From: PALSA-1353 sp050014015
GTDB lineage: Bacteria; Planctomycetota; Phycisphaerae; Tepidisphaerales; Tepidisphaeraceae
Length of the DNA: 64,000 bases
Reading direction: 5' to 3'
Assembly: GCA_050014015.1 (NCBI GenBank)
Contig: JBEKEC010000019.1
Location: 1 to 64,000 of the forward strand
Part shown: in pieces, positions 52,399 to 61,809 of the stretch
Numbering within the stretch: the first letter of the stretch is position 1
How the letters are laid out: each line of letters begins with the position of its first letter
Program-made: the position numbers and the translations under genes
The notes under the pieces: generated by a model
Databases searched by the model: none
Told to the model about the DNA's origin: nothing
What the model saw: the letters and a program-made list of their open reading frames with translations, nothing else

Positions 52399-53529
52399 TT
52401 GGTACGTTTGGTTTCCCTAACCACCCGCGCCGGATTTGACGGAAATTCGGGTAAACTTCCCCCGGTGCAACGCCGAATACTTCTCCTCATTACCGATTTG
52501 CGAATCGGCGGAACGCCGACCGTCGTGCGCGAACTGGCCGTCCGGCTTCACGGCGATCCGGATTTCCACGTTCACGTCGCCTGCCTCGATCGCTGGGGAC
52601 CGGTGGCGGATCAATTACGCAACGGCGGCGTCCCCGTCACCACATTGAACGCCTGCTGTAGCGTCGATCCGCGCGTCCTGGCCAAGCTTGTCTGGCTGAT
52701 CCGACAGGAAGAAATCGACACCGTCTTCAGCTTCCTCATCCATGCCAATGCCGTCGCGGCTTTGGCGTCGCTGGTTCTCCCCGGCGTTCGATTTCTCCAG
52801 TCCATCCAGACCACCCAGCCCAATCCCCCCTGGCATTGGAGGCTCCAGAATGTGATTCAACACGCGGCCGAGAAAATCGTCGTTCCATCGCCATCGGTGC
52901 AGGACGCAGCCATCCGATGGGCCGGAGTGACGCCGGCAAAACTGGTCATCATTCCCAACGCCGTCCGAATCCAGGACTTTCCCAGCGAGCGGCGGGGGGG
53001 AGAGGGCCAGAGGGTTGCCTTCATCGGCCGGCTCGATCCGATCAAACGCATTGGGGACCTCGTCGCCGCGGTTTCGCTTTTGAACGCGAATTTCACGTTG
53101 GACATCTGGGGCGAAGGGAGCCGGCGCGGCGAGATTCAGTCAACCATCAACCGGCTCGGTCTTCAGGACCGGGCGATATTGCACGGCGCGGTCGCGGGGT
53201 CGGCCCAGGCGTTGGAGAAGGCCGACGTTCTGGTGCTTCCCTCCGATGCCGAGGGATTCGGGCTGGTATTGATCGAGGCGATGGCGGCGGGGGTGCCGGT
53301 CATCGGAACCAACGTGCCGGGGATTCGGGACGTGATCGAAGACGGCATCAGCGGATTGCTCGTCCCCGCCAGGAACCCGCGCGCCCTGGCAAATGCGATC
53401 GTAAGAGTTTTGTCCGATGCTCCCCTGCGCGAAAAACTGATCGCCGGCGGACGGGACCGCGTTCGACGGCTTTACGATTGGGCCATCTGCTACGACAAAT
53501 ATCGCCAATTGCTTCTGGGCCCGCGATAG
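52399..53529 (+). CDS. family 4 glycosyltransferase (GT-B)
   Basis: 376 residues from a TTG at 52399; GTG 52465 (VQRRILLLITDL), where the conserved part begins, is plausible. GT4 features: TDLRIGGTPTVVRELA, VAFIGRLDPIKRIGDLV, SDAEGFGLVLIEAMAAGVPV (EX7E). It probably acts in polysaccharide assembly like the other GT genes. It follows the antitoxin gene directly but is likely separate in function. Confidence 0.88.
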   Translation: MVRLVSLTTRAGFDGNSGKLPPVQRRILLLITDLRIGGTPTVVRELAVRLHGDPDFHVHVACLDRWGPVADQLRNGGVPVTTLNACCSVDPRVLAKLVWLIRQEEIDTVFSFLIHANAVAALASLVLPGVRFLQSIQTTQPNPPWHWRLQNVIQHAAEKIVVPSPSVQDAAIRWAGVTPAKLVIIPNAVRIQDFPSERRGGEGQRVAFIGRLDPIKRIGDLVAAVSLLNANFTLDIWGEGSRRGEIQSTINRLGLQDRAILHGAVAGSAQALEKADVLVLPSDAEGFGLVLIEAMAAGVPVIGTNVPGIRDVIEDGISGLLVPARNPRALANAIVRVLSDAPLREKLIAGGRDRVRRLYDWAICYDKYRQLLLGPR

Positions 53530-53578
53530 ACGAATTGCTCAAGCGGACGGCTCTTTGACATCCGGAAAGTTGAATTTA

Positions 53579-53682
53579 ACCGCAGAGATCGCGGAGATCG
53601 CGGAGAAGAGACATGAAATGTAAAGATGTCAAATAAAGCGCTTCGCAGGATTTCTCTGCGTTCTCCGCGATCTCTGCGGTAA
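53579..53682. repeat. long imperfect palindrome (CGCAGAGATCGCGGAGA family)
   Basis: Arms of about 32 bp (ACCGCAGAGATCGCGGAGAT… mirrored at 53651-53682) around a 39-bp loop. A related motif is known as a text-like intergenic repeat in several bacteria. Confidence 0.75.
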
Positions 53683-53722
53683 TATTTTGCCTTGCGAACG
53701 AAAGAGCGGTCAGTTAGGGAAA

Positions 53723-54652
53723 TCAGTCGTGTTTCAGCGGCTCTTCGCCCTTGGGCCGGGTTTTCCAGCGGCGATGGAGCCACAGATATTGGCTTGGATC
53801 GTCACGCACGAAATCTTCGATCGCCTTGGTGTACCGCTGGGTGATGTAGAGCAGCGGATCGGGCTGGTCCTTCCAATCGGCCGGCCAGATGATGTCCTGC
53901 GTCGCCAGCCGAAACCGGAATCGACCGCCCAATCGCCGCGCGTAGCCGACCACGATCGGCACCTCGAATTGCATCGCCAGCAACCCGATCGATTTGTACG
54001 TGCTGGCCTTGCGCCCGAAGAAATCGACGAAGATCCCCTTGTGCCCGGCGTTCTGGTCGGCGACGAAGCCGACGACCCCGCCGCTGGCCAGCAACTCCGT
54101 GATTTCCGACGTCGCGCCTTTTTTCCCCACGATTTTCTGTCCCTGCCGCTCGCGCACCCCGTAAACCCATTCGCTCAGGTACGGGTTGTCCAGCGGCCGG
54201 GCCACGGCGGTGCTTTCAAAACCCAGCGTCGCCATCACGTAACCCAGAATCTCCCAGTTGCCGTAATGGCCCGTGAGCATGATCAACCCCTTTTTGTTGG
54301 CCATCAGCAACTCCAGGGTGTCATGGAAGTTGTCCAACTCGACGTATTTCCGCCAGGTGTCCACGCGGACCAGCCGGGTGGTGTGCATCATCTCCACCGC
54401 GAGCATGCACATGTGCTGAACGCTCTTGGTCGCCAATGATTCGCGCTGCGCATCCGTGAAATGCGGAAAACATCGCTCGAGATTGGCGACCGCGCGCTGG
54501 TGGTGCCTTTTATCGAAATAGTCCCAGACCGTCCCAAAATGCTGGGCCGTCCGCAGATTCAGGTCCACCGGAAACCAGTGCATCGCCATCGCGATCATCC
54601 GCAGGCTCAGGTAGATGACGCGGTCGAAGAGATCATTGCGCGCCTTGGCCAT
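53723..54652 (-). CDS. LpxL/HtrB-like lipid A acyltransferase
   Basis: 309 residues. A hydrophobic N-terminal segment and the HX4E catalytic motif in TGHYGNWE. The family pattern continues with GVVGFVADQNAGHKG and FFGRKAST. It adds secondary acyl chains to lipid A or related lipids at the inner membrane, which supports a Gram-negative LPS-like envelope. Confidence 0.9.
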   Translation of the reverse strand: MAKARNDLFDRVIYLSLRMIAMAMHWFPVDLNLRTAQHFGTVWDYFDKRHHQRAVANLERCFPHFTDAQRESLATKSVQHMCMLAVEMMHTTRLVRVDTWRKYVELDNFHDTLELLMANKKGLIMLTGHYGNWEILGYVMATLGFESTAVARPLDNPYLSEWVYGVRERQGQKIVGKKGATSEITELLASGGVVGFVADQNAGHKGIFVDFFGRKASTYKSIGLLAMQFEVPIVVGYARRLGGRFRFRLATQDIIWPADWKDQPDPLLYITQRYTKAIEDFVRDDPSQYLWLHRRWKTRPKGEEPLKHD

Positions 54653-54740
54653 TGAAAAGGATTGTCATTCGTCCTTGGTCATTTGTCATTAGCCAGCACG
54701 GATTTGCGGGGTCTGCCAATTCTTCCGGGAGCAAAGACGA

Positions 54741-54826
54741 TTGAACCGCCATGACGCCAAGACGCCAAGGTAATCTGCCAATGCGCAATTTCCACCTTGG
54801 CGTCTTGGCGTCATGGCGGTTCAATT
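54741..54826. repeat. long palindrome (GCCATGACGCCAAGACG family)
   Basis: 32-bp perfect arms (ATTGAACCGCCATGACGCCA… and complement) around a 22-bp loop; flanking CCGGGAG/CTCCCGG extends the stem. Confidence 0.8.
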
Positions 54827-54864
54827 TCTGCTCTCCCGGAAATTTTGGCACACCCGATTTGCGG

Positions 54865-55929
54865 CTATCCGCCGATTCTGCTCATCTGTTTATTGCCATG
54901 CCGCGAATGCACGGCTGGCTTCAGGCGGACGCATCGCACCATGGCGTCGGCGAGGGTTTGCAGCGAAGGGTCCCGACCCCGGAGAATGGATTTGACGTCG
55001 ATTTCGCCGCCGTCGAACAGGCAGGATCGCAGCAGCCCGTCCGCCGTCAGGCGCAGCCGATTGCAGGTGTCGCAGAACGGCGCCGACATGGCGCTGATGA
55101 ATCCGATCCGCCCCAGCGGCCGCCCGCGCGAAAGCCGCCAAACCTTTGCCGGGCCGACCCCCGCTTCGCTTCGCCGATTGACCGGCGTCAGCGGCCCAAG
55201 CTCGCGCTCAATGATGCCGCGGGTTTCGGCTTCGCTGATCAGCGCATTGTCGCCGCGCGATTGCCCATCGCATCCCGCCGCCGGGCCGATTGCCGCCTCT
55301 CCCAGCGGCATATACTCGATGAACCGCACCGTCACCTTCCGATCGACCGTCAGCCGCGCAAAATCGGCCAACTCGTCGTCGTTGATCCCCCGCATCGTCA
55401 CGCAGTTTATCTTGATCGAAGCCAACCCCGCCTCCTCGGCCCGATCCAGGCCCGCCAGCACGCTCGCCAAATCCCCCGTCCGCGTAATCCGCCGGAACCG
55501 CGCGGGGTCCAGGCTGTCGATGCTGATCGTCACCCGATCCAGCCCCGCCGCCCGAAGGGGCCGTGCCAACTCCGCAAGACGCTGCCCATTGGTCGTCAGC
55601 GATAAGTCCTCCACCCCCTCGATTCGCTTGAGCATTGCCACCAACTCGGCCAGTCCATTGCGCACCGTCGGCTCGCCGCCGGTTAATTTGAATCGCCGGA
55701 TGCCGTGGATTTGGATGGCCGCCTTCACCACCCGCCCGATCTCTTCAAAACTCAATATCTCGGCCTTTGGCAGCCAGGTCACGCCCTCTTCCGGCATGCA
55801 ATACACACAGCGGTAATTGCAGCGATCGGTAATGCTGATCCGCAACACCCTCACCGAGTCAATATGGGCCGGACCGGCGCCAAAATGGCCGGGGCCTGGA
55901 TAGGAACGCTCAATGATCGGCAGAAGCAA
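54865..55929 (-). CDS. moaA: GTP 3',8-cyclase
   Basis: 354 residues. Radical-SAM cluster motif CNYRCVYCMPEEG, LTGGEPTVR, and a second Fe-S cluster at the C-terminus (CDTCNRLRLTADGLLRSC). It catalyses the first step of molybdenum cofactor synthesis with MoaC. No other moa gene is near. It lies alone between two palindrome-bearing gaps. Confidence 0.92.
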   Translation of the reverse strand: MLLPIIERSYPGPGHFGAGPAHIDSVRVLRISITDRCNYRCVYCMPEEGVTWLPKAEILSFEEIGRVVKAAIQIHGIRRFKLTGGEPTVRNGLAELVAMLKRIEGVEDLSLTTNGQRLAELARPLRAAGLDRVTISIDSLDPARFRRITRTGDLASVLAGLDRAEEAGLASIKINCVTMRGINDDELADFARLTVDRKVTVRFIEYMPLGEAAIGPAAGCDGQSRGDNALISEAETRGIIERELGPLTPVNRRSEAGVGPAKVWRLSRGRPLGRIGFISAMSAPFCDTCNRLRLTADGLLRSCLFDGGEIDVKSILRGRDPSLQTLADAMVRCVRLKPAVHSRHGNKQMSRIGG

Positions 55930-56053
55930 CTGCTCGCTCCTTTATCCCCGCATTATAGGGAAGTGAAAATCGATCGCGAATGAAATTTATTTGGCCCTCT
56001 TCCGTCTATTACTAAGCGCCGGTAGGATGGAAACCAACTTTACGGTGGAGACT

Positions 56054-57865
56054 ATGAAAATATCAAGAAACTTCGTTTTGGTGGCGGTGGCGTGGGTGGG
56101 GATGGCGGCCTCCTTTGTTTCGGCCCAGGTGATGAACCAGGTGCCCAGCAATGCCCTGGCCGTGCTCAAGGTCAGCAATCTCCAGGCCACCAGCAAAAAG
56201 GTCGCCGATCTGGCCACGTCGCTGGGTCTGGGGCAATTGTCGCCGGAAATGGCCGATCCGTTGGGATCGCTCCTGAAGCGCGTTGGCGCGCCCGACGGCG
56301 TCAATGGCGCCGGCGACCTGGTGATTGCGTACATCGACCCCGCGGGACTCAATGCCCCCAACGGCCAATCGGTGCTTATCCTCATTCCCGTTTCTGATTA
56401 CCAGAAGTTCATCGGCAATTTCGCCGATGCCAAACCCGATGGCGATCTCACCCAGGTCCATTTCAAGGGCGACATGGACGTGACCTATCTCGCCCACTGG
56501 GGCGATTACGCCGCCGCAAGCCCCGTCCGCGACATCGTCGCCAAACCGCCCACCGACGTCATTCAGGTCGACGGACTCGCCGCCAAGGAACTGGACGGCA
56601 AGGACATCGTCATCCTCGGCAATCTCAAGGCCCTCAGGCCGAAAATGCTGCAAGCGATCGACAAGGCCCGCCAGGCCGCGCCGCCCGAAATCGATCAGCT
56701 CATCAGCCAGTTCGTGAAGATGCAAAACATCGACGCCACGAAATTCGCCCCGCTGGCCAAGGTGATCGTCACCCAGTGTCTCAACACCGCTCAATCATTC
56801 ACCGAAGGCGCCACTGCCGCCAGTTACAGCGTCAACCTCAGCCCCGACGGCGTCGCCACGACGTTGATGTGTCAGTTCGAGCCGGAGTCAGCCTGGGGCA
56901 AGGGCCTCGCCGACATCAAGAACACGGATGATTCCCTTCTCACGGGGTTGGCCAGCGGGAAATACCTGGTGTTCGGCGGTAACAGCCCGCAGCCGATGAC
57001 GCCGGCGATGTCGAATTTTCTGGCGCCGATCCAGGCTGCCATCGCCGACCTGGGTCCGCAGTATTCATCGCTCAACGACTGGATCACGGCCCTGGAGAAG
57101 TTGGCCGGGCTCTCGCCCTCATCAACGTTTGGACTGCTGATGCCTAGCGCCCAGCCCGGCGCCGGGCCGCTGATTCAGATGGTCGCTATCCGCCATGGCG
57201 ATGCCAAGGCGATGCTGGAGGCCATGCGTGAGATGCAAGACGCCCAGCAAGCCGCGATCAAAGCGATCGGCGTGCAAATGCCCGCCGGCGCCGTCCAGTC
57301 GTTCACGCGCGATGCCAAGACCGTCGATGGCGTCAGCTTCGACGAGGTCAAGAGCCCCATCAATTTGAACGGACAAAACCCCCAGCAAATGCAGGCCATG
57401 CAGTTTATTAGCATGATCTACGGCCCCCAGGGCCCTGATATGTTCACCGGCCTGGTGGATGACCAGAACCTCCTGACCGTGATGGGCCTCGACGACGCCG
57501 GCATCAGCGCCGCCATCTCCGCAGCCAAGGCCGGCGATGATCCCCTGGCCAAGATCGGCACCACCAAGGCCGTCTCCTCGGAATTGCCCCCCCAGCGCTT
57601 CGGCGCGGTTTACGTCCCCCTCGATTTGTGGGCCACCACCGGCTTGGGTTACGCCAAAATGTTCGGCATGGATATGGGCGTCACCATGCCCGACAATCTC
57701 CCCCCGATGGGATGCACCATGTCCACCGACGCCTCCGCCGTTCGTCTTGACTCCTATCTTCCCTCGCAGCTCCTGCAAGCCCTGACCGCCGCCGGCATGC
57801 AGTGCTATACCAAGATGCAGAACCAACAGCCCCACAATGGCGGCGCGGCGCCGGGAGGAATGTGA
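56054..57865 (+). CDS. large secreted protein, function unknown
   Basis: 603 residues from ATG 56054 (GGTGGAG at 56044-56050). A signal peptide (KISRNFVLVAVAWVGMAASF, cleavage near VSA-Q) is clear. The body has alternating alpha/beta segments without a family motif I recognise; repeated SDYQKFIGNF-like and VKSPINLNGQN-like stretches suggest DUF3352-type secreted proteins of planctomycetes. The C-terminus is Gln/Gly-rich. Confidence 0.75.
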   Translation: MKISRNFVLVAVAWVGMAASFVSAQVMNQVPSNALAVLKVSNLQATSKKVADLATSLGLGQLSPEMADPLGSLLKRVGAPDGVNGAGDLVIAYIDPAGLNAPNGQSVLILIPVSDYQKFIGNFADAKPDGDLTQVHFKGDMDVTYLAHWGDYAAASPVRDIVAKPPTDVIQVDGLAAKELDGKDIVILGNLKALRPKMLQAIDKARQAAPPEIDQLISQFVKMQNIDATKFAPLAKVIVTQCLNTAQSFTEGATAASYSVNLSPDGVATTLMCQFEPESAWGKGLADIKNTDDSLLTGLASGKYLVFGGNSPQPMTPAMSNFLAPIQAAIADLGPQYSSLNDWITALEKLAGLSPSSTFGLLMPSAQPGAGPLIQMVAIRHGDAKAMLEAMREMQDAQQAAIKAIGVQMPAGAVQSFTRDAKTVDGVSFDEVKSPINLNGQNPQQMQAMQFISMIYGPQGPDMFTGLVDDQNLLTVMGLDDAGISAAISAAKAGDDPLAKIGTTKAVSSELPPQRFGAVYVPLDLWATTGLGYAKMFGMDMGVTMPDNLPPMGCTMSTDASAVRLDSYLPSQLLQALTAAGMQCYTKMQNQQPHNGGAAPGGM

Positions 57866-57990
57866 TACAAATTCGAAACTCGAAATTCGAATGACGAATC
57901 AAATTCGAAACTCAAAATTCGAAACGAGGGCCGTTTCGTCATTTGAATTTCGAATTTGATTCGTCATTCGAATTTCGAATTTCGAATTTT
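57866..57990. repeat. ATTCGAAA-type inverted repeat block
   Basis: Runs of AAATTCGAAACTCGAAATTCG on one arm and the complement on the other around GGGCC. A similar block is at 61682-61800, sharing GAAATTCGAATGACGAATCA. It lies between convergent genes. Confidence 0.75.
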
Positions 57991-57996
57991 CCACTT

Positions 57997-58803
57997 TCAG
58001 TCCCCAAACATCTCCCCAATCTTGGCCTTGACGTCCCCGCTGCGCATCAATTCTTCCCCGATCAGCACCGCCGCCACCCCCGCATCCGCCAGCTTCCGGA
58101 TGTCCTGTGACGTCTTGATCCCGCTCTCGCTCACCAGAACCCGCCGGTCGGCAACCAGTTCGCACATCCGCAACGTCGTTCCCAGGTCCGTCCGAAACGT
58201 CCGCAGATCCCGGTTGTTGATCCCTAGCAGGCTGTAGCTCCGATGCGGAAATCCGATCACCTGGTCCCTAACCCGCATCAGATTGTCCACGTCGTGAACC
58301 TCGATCAGGCACGTCATGTTCAACTCCGTCGCCAGGATTTGCAGGTCGATCAGATGGCTCGTCTCCAGGCACTCGGCGATCAGCAGCACCGCATCCGCCC
58401 CGGCCGCCCGCGATTCGTACACCTGGTACGCGTCGATGATGAAATCCTTCCGCAGCACCGGAAGATTCACCGCTCGCCGAACCGTGCGAAGATCCTCCAG
58501 CTTGCCCTGGAAATAGGGCTCGTCCGTCAACACGCTCAGCGCATCCGCCCCGGCGTCCGCGTAGGCCCGCGCGATCGCCCCCGGATCGAAATCCGCCCGG
58601 ATCACCCCCGCGCTCGGCGATGCCTTTTTCACCTCCGCGATCAGATTCATTCGCCTTTTTCCAGGAGTCGTCACCGCGTGGAAGAAATTCCTTGGCCGAG
58701 GGGTTTGGGCGATCCGCGCCTTCAACTCCTCCACCGGCGTCTGGGTTTTCGCCGACGCCACTTCCCGGCGCTTGGTATCGAGGATTTGATCGAGGATACT
58801 CAC
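57997..58803 (-). CDS. trpC: indole-3-glycerol phosphate synthase
   Basis: 268 residues. IGPS motifs: IAEVKKASPSAGVI (substrate-binding Lys), ALSVLTDEPYFQGKLEDL, VLRKDFIIDAYQVYESRAAG, LLGINNRDLRTF, and VSESGI. It makes the indole ring in tryptophan synthesis. No other trp gene is near. Confidence 0.92.
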   Translation of the reverse strand: MSILDQILDTKRREVASAKTQTPVEELKARIAQTPRPRNFFHAVTTPGKRRMNLIAEVKKASPSAGVIRADFDPGAIARAYADAGADALSVLTDEPYFQGKLEDLRTVRRAVNLPVLRKDFIIDAYQVYESRAAGADAVLLIAECLETSHLIDLQILATELNMTCLIEVHDVDNLMRVRDQVIGFPHRSYSLLGINNRDLRTFRTDLGTTLRMCELVADRRVLVSESGIKTSQDIRKLADAGVAAVLIGEELMRSGDVKAKIGEMFGD

Positions 58804-58836
58804 GATGACCAGACTGTTGTAAAACGGATCGCTTGA

Positions 58837-59658
58837 ATGTCAAACTTCACGTGGATTCCCATCGCCGCCGCCGCTTCCATCGCCGTGGCAATCGCCCTGG
58901 GCGTCTTCAATCCCAAGAGGATTCTAGGACCCGAGCGCCTCTCCCCGGGCGAATCGCCCCTCGTCTTGTTCCGCGCCATCGCATTCGCCCTGGCCGCTTG
59001 GGCGATATCCCTCCTCTTGATCGCAGCCGTCCATCAGTCCCTCGCCAAGCAACGAAATCACCCCGCCACCACCAGGCTCTCCGATCCCGAAACCGTCGTC
59101 TACAGCGGTGTGATGGAACTTGCGGTATTCGCGGCCATGCTTGCCGCGACGGTTTCCATCCGTATCAACGGGGTCAAGCGCGTGGGCATCAGCCTCCGGC
59201 GAATTCCCGCGGGCATCGTCGCCGGCGCCTTCGGACTCGCGCTGGCCCTGCCGCTGATCGTCTGCGTCGACGGCCTCGCGCAATGGGCGCTGGAATATCT
59301 TGGCAAATCCCCTCCGCCGCACCAGTTGCTTGAAATTCTCAAGAGCAATCCCCCGCCCTGGCTGCGTGCCGCCGACGTGCTGGCCGCCGGCGCCGTCGCT
59401 CCACTTGCCGAGGAGATGTTCTTCCGCGGACTTCTGCAAACGCTCTTTCGTTATCTTTTCAAGCGATCCTGGCCCGCCGTGGTTCTGGCCGCCGCCGCTT
59501 TCGCCATGATGCATTCCTGGTGGACCTGGCCGCAAATTTTCTTCCTCGGCGTCTGCCTGGGCTACGCCTACGAACGCACCGGCAACCTATGGATGTCGAT
59601 CACCATGCACGCGCTGTTCAATTTGACGTCGATCTGGTTGTTCACTCATCTGACCTGA
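58837..59658 (+). CDS. CPBP-family intramembrane metalloprotease
   Basis: 273 residues with about seven hydrophobic segments. Active-site motifs are intact: EEMFFRGLLQ (EExxxR), FAMMHSWW (His) and ITMHALFNL (His). CPBP/Abi proteins cleave or process membrane proteins, sometimes for bacteriocin immunity. It is divergent from trpC, 33 bp away. Confidence 0.88.
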   Translation: MSNFTWIPIAAAASIAVAIALGVFNPKRILGPERLSPGESPLVLFRAIAFALAAWAISLLLIAAVHQSLAKQRNHPATTRLSDPETVVYSGVMELAVFAAMLAATVSIRINGVKRVGISLRRIPAGIVAGAFGLALALPLIVCVDGLAQWALEYLGKSPPPHQLLEILKSNPPPWLRAADVLAAGAVAPLAEEMFFRGLLQTLFRYLFKRSWPAVVLAAAAFAMMHSWWTWPQIFFLGVCLGYAYERTGNLWMSITMHALFNLTSIWLFTHLT

Positions 59659-59849
59659 ACCTCACTGGAATCCCGCTACACCCCCCCGGCTCAATTTCCA
59701 AAGTGAGCCGGCCGGTCCCCCGGCCGTGCTTCGGCACCCAGAAATTTGGGCATACTCCGCCGGATTAGGGAGGCCAAAAAAGGCCTTTTCTTGGAGTATT
59801 TTGGTAAACTCTCGGAACGGGAACGGGCGATCTATCGCCGGAACATTCG

Positions 59850-60167
59850 ATGAAAAAACACAGCCCTCATATTCGGCAAAAGCCATACTGGGAAATGACG
59901 GCGGCTGAATTGGCCAAAGCTACCGACGATCTCAATCACGAAGGCACAATTCTGCAAACCTGTCCCTTGAACCGAAAAATGCGGAACCGTTGGGCAATGG
60001 CCGGGAAACGCGGCCGGCCAAGGATGGGCAAGGGATCAAAACGAGTGCTGATTTCCATGGAGAGGGGATTGCTCCAGCGTACCGATAAGCTGGCTCGTCT
60101 GCGCGGAGTCCGTCGGTCCGAATTGATCGCGGAAGGTCTGGAGACCCTTCTCGCCAAGGCATCTTGA
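59850..60167 (+). CDS. ribbon-helix-helix-like small protein
   Basis: 105 residues. The C-terminal part (KRVLISMERGLLQRTDKLAR, then GVRRSELIAEGLETLL) matches the RHH fold. The N-terminal half is basic and of unknown function. No adjacent toxin. It lies convergent to the RAYT gene. Confidence 0.6.
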   Translation: MKKHSPHIRQKPYWEMTAAELAKATDDLNHEGTILQTCPLNRKMRNRWAMAGKRGRPRMGKGSKRVLISMERGLLQRTDKLARLRGVRRSELIAEGLETLLAKAS

Positions 60168-60187
60168 AATTAAAGGTGACGCGAACC
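60167..60187. repeat. RAYT-2 flanking repeat, left copy
   Basis: AATTAAAGGTGACGCGAACC, inverted relative to the copy at 60931-60950; together they bracket the RAYT gene. Confidence 0.7.
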
Positions 60188-60188
60188 A

Positions 60189-60893
60189 TTATCCCGATTT
60201 GGCCTCTGATTTCCGCTTCTTCCGCCAGCCGACGGGGCGGCCACGCGGACGCAGGGTATGCCCTAGGGACAACGCTTTGGCCATCCGTTGCACCCATGGA
60301 TCGCTTCCCACCGGCCGGTTCCGCGCGATGCACACCTTGACCATCTTCTCCTCCGCTTCGCTTTGCGGCACGTTCACCGTTTCCAGCCATCTTGACGGCC
60401 GGGGCACGGGCCAGGCGCTCAGCAGCGGATGCAACTCGTGCGAGCGGTCCTGCCGCACGTGGCAACTGCCCCATCGCCACCGCTCGGCCCGCCGCACCAG
60501 CCCCGCCCGCAGCGGATTGCGCTCCACGTAACGCAGCACCGTCAGCAGATGTTCATCCTGTTCAATCGGAAAACTCTTGAATCGGCCCTGATACAAATGC
60601 CCGTGTCCGACCGCCGCGTGCGCGTGCTTCCAACGCTGCGCGTGCGTCAGCGTCAGCCACCGCATGAACGCGGTCAGCTCGCCATCCTCCCGCGGCCAGA
60701 GCACCAGGTGCCAATGGTTCGACATCAGGCACCAGTCCAGAATGCGGATCGGCGCCCGCCGATGCGCCAGGACCAGCACCCGTTCGAACGCGAGAAAATC
60801 GTCGTCTTTCTTGAATAGCCGCAGGCGTCCGTTGGCCCGATTCAGAACGTGATACACCAGTCCGCCGGGAGCGTGTCGAGCAGTTCGTGGCAT
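60189..60893 (-). CDS. REP-associated tyrosine transposase (RAYT), second copy
   Basis: 234 residues. LVYHVLNRANGRLRLF, SNHWHLVLWP (HUH), HLYQGRFKSFP and LRYVERNPLRAGLV (catalytic Tyr). It is paralogous to the RAYT at 28812 but with different flanking repeats (AATTAAAGTGACGCG type), so it belongs to another REP family. Confidence 0.9.
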   Translation of the reverse strand: MPRTARHAPGGLVYHVLNRANGRLRLFKKDDDFLAFERVLVLAHRRAPIRILDWCLMSNHWHLVLWPREDGELTAFMRWLTLTHAQRWKHAHAAVGHGHLYQGRFKSFPIEQDEHLLTVLRYVERNPLRAGLVRRAERWRWGSCHVRQDRSHELHPLLSAWPVPRPSRWLETVNVPQSEAEEKMVKVCIARNRPVGSDPWVQRMAKALSLGHTLRPRGRPVGWRKKRKSEAKSG

Positions 60894-60930
60894 GGAAATA
60901 AAGCATATCAGCCCGTCATTCTTATGTAAA

Positions 60931-60950
60931 CGCTCGCGTCACTTTTAATT
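60931..60950. repeat. RAYT-2 flanking repeat, right copy
   Basis: CGCTCGCGTCACTTTTAATT, the complement of the left copy with a few changes. It lies upstream of the RAYT start. Confidence 0.7.
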
Positions 60951-60964
60951 GCACAAGAAGACAG

Positions 60965-61037
60965 CTCACGCAGAGGCGCAAAGGCGCAGAGAAAACGGAG
61001 CATTTTCTTCTCTGCGCCTTTGCGCCTCTGCGTGAGA
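60965..61037. repeat. long palindrome (CGCAGAGGCGCAAAGGCG family)
   Basis: 28-bp perfect arms (CTCACGCAGAGGCGCAAAGG… and complement) around a 17-bp loop, upstream of the peroxiredoxin gene. Confidence 0.8.
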
Positions 61038-61164
61038 CTCTTTCTCCCATGGATTTCAAATCTAATCGTATTGAACCCCAAATGGGTAATGCGAAGGGAT
61101 CAATTCCGCATGCTACTTTTCTAATCACCCTCATTGCCCTACCATTCCACACAAGGAGCCCCAC

Positions 61165-61677
61165 ATGGAAAACGCCCCGTTGAAGATCGGTCAGCCGGCG
61201 CCGGAATTTGAACTGATGAATCAGGACAAGAACAAGGTGAAGCTTTTGGATTATCGCGGCAAGAAGAAGATCATCCTGCTGTTTTATCCGATGGATTTCA
61301 GCCCGATTTGCACGCAGGAGCATTGCACCTTCGGGCCGGAACTGGGCCGGATCGCCAAGGACGACCAAACCGTCGTCTTCGGCGTCAGTTGTGACAGCCC
61401 GTTCAGTCATGCCGCCTTTCGCAAGCAATACGGCATTCCCTACGATCTGCTTTCCGATCCCACCCGCCGAATGGCCAAGGCCTACGGGATGTGGGCGGGC
61501 GAGGAGCCGTATAACTGCACCAAGCGCGGAACCGTCGTCATCGGCAAAAATGGCAGGATCGCCGTTTATCAGGAACAGCCGATGAAAGACCCGAGGACGG
61601 TGGATGCGTTGGAGAGAGCGTCGCTGATTGCCGATGAACTGGCCAACCGCGCGGATGAATTTGGAGTGGGAGTGTGA
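61165..61677 (+). CDS. AhpC/TSA-family peroxiredoxin
   Basis: 170 residues with AAGGAG 7 nt before ATG. IGQPAPEFELMN, peroxidatic Cys in DFSPICTQEHC, and GVSCDSPFSHAAFRKQYGI match the Prx fold. It reduces peroxides. The extra Cys in CTQEHC may act as resolving residue. Confidence 0.9.
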   Translation: MENAPLKIGQPAPEFELMNQDKNKVKLLDYRGKKKIILLFYPMDFSPICTQEHCTFGPELGRIAKDDQTVVFGVSCDSPFSHAAFRKQYGIPYDLLSDPTRRMAKAYGMWAGEEPYNCTKRGTVVIGKNGRIAVYQEQPMKDPRTVDALERASLIADELANRADEFGVGV

Positions 61678-61681
61678 AGAG

Positions 61682-61800
61682 AAAATTCGAAACTCGAAAT
61701 TCGAATGACGAATCAAATTCGAAATTCGAATGATGAAACAGTGTCCCGTTTCGAATTTCAGGCTTCGAATTTGATTCGAGTTTCGAGTTTCGAATTTCCC
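61682..61800. repeat. ATTCGAAA-type inverted repeat block, second copy
   Basis: AAATTCGAAACTCGAAATTCG arms like the block at 57866-57990; it lies between the peroxiredoxin and Dus genes. Confidence 0.75.
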
Positions 61801-61809
61801 GTACTCGCT

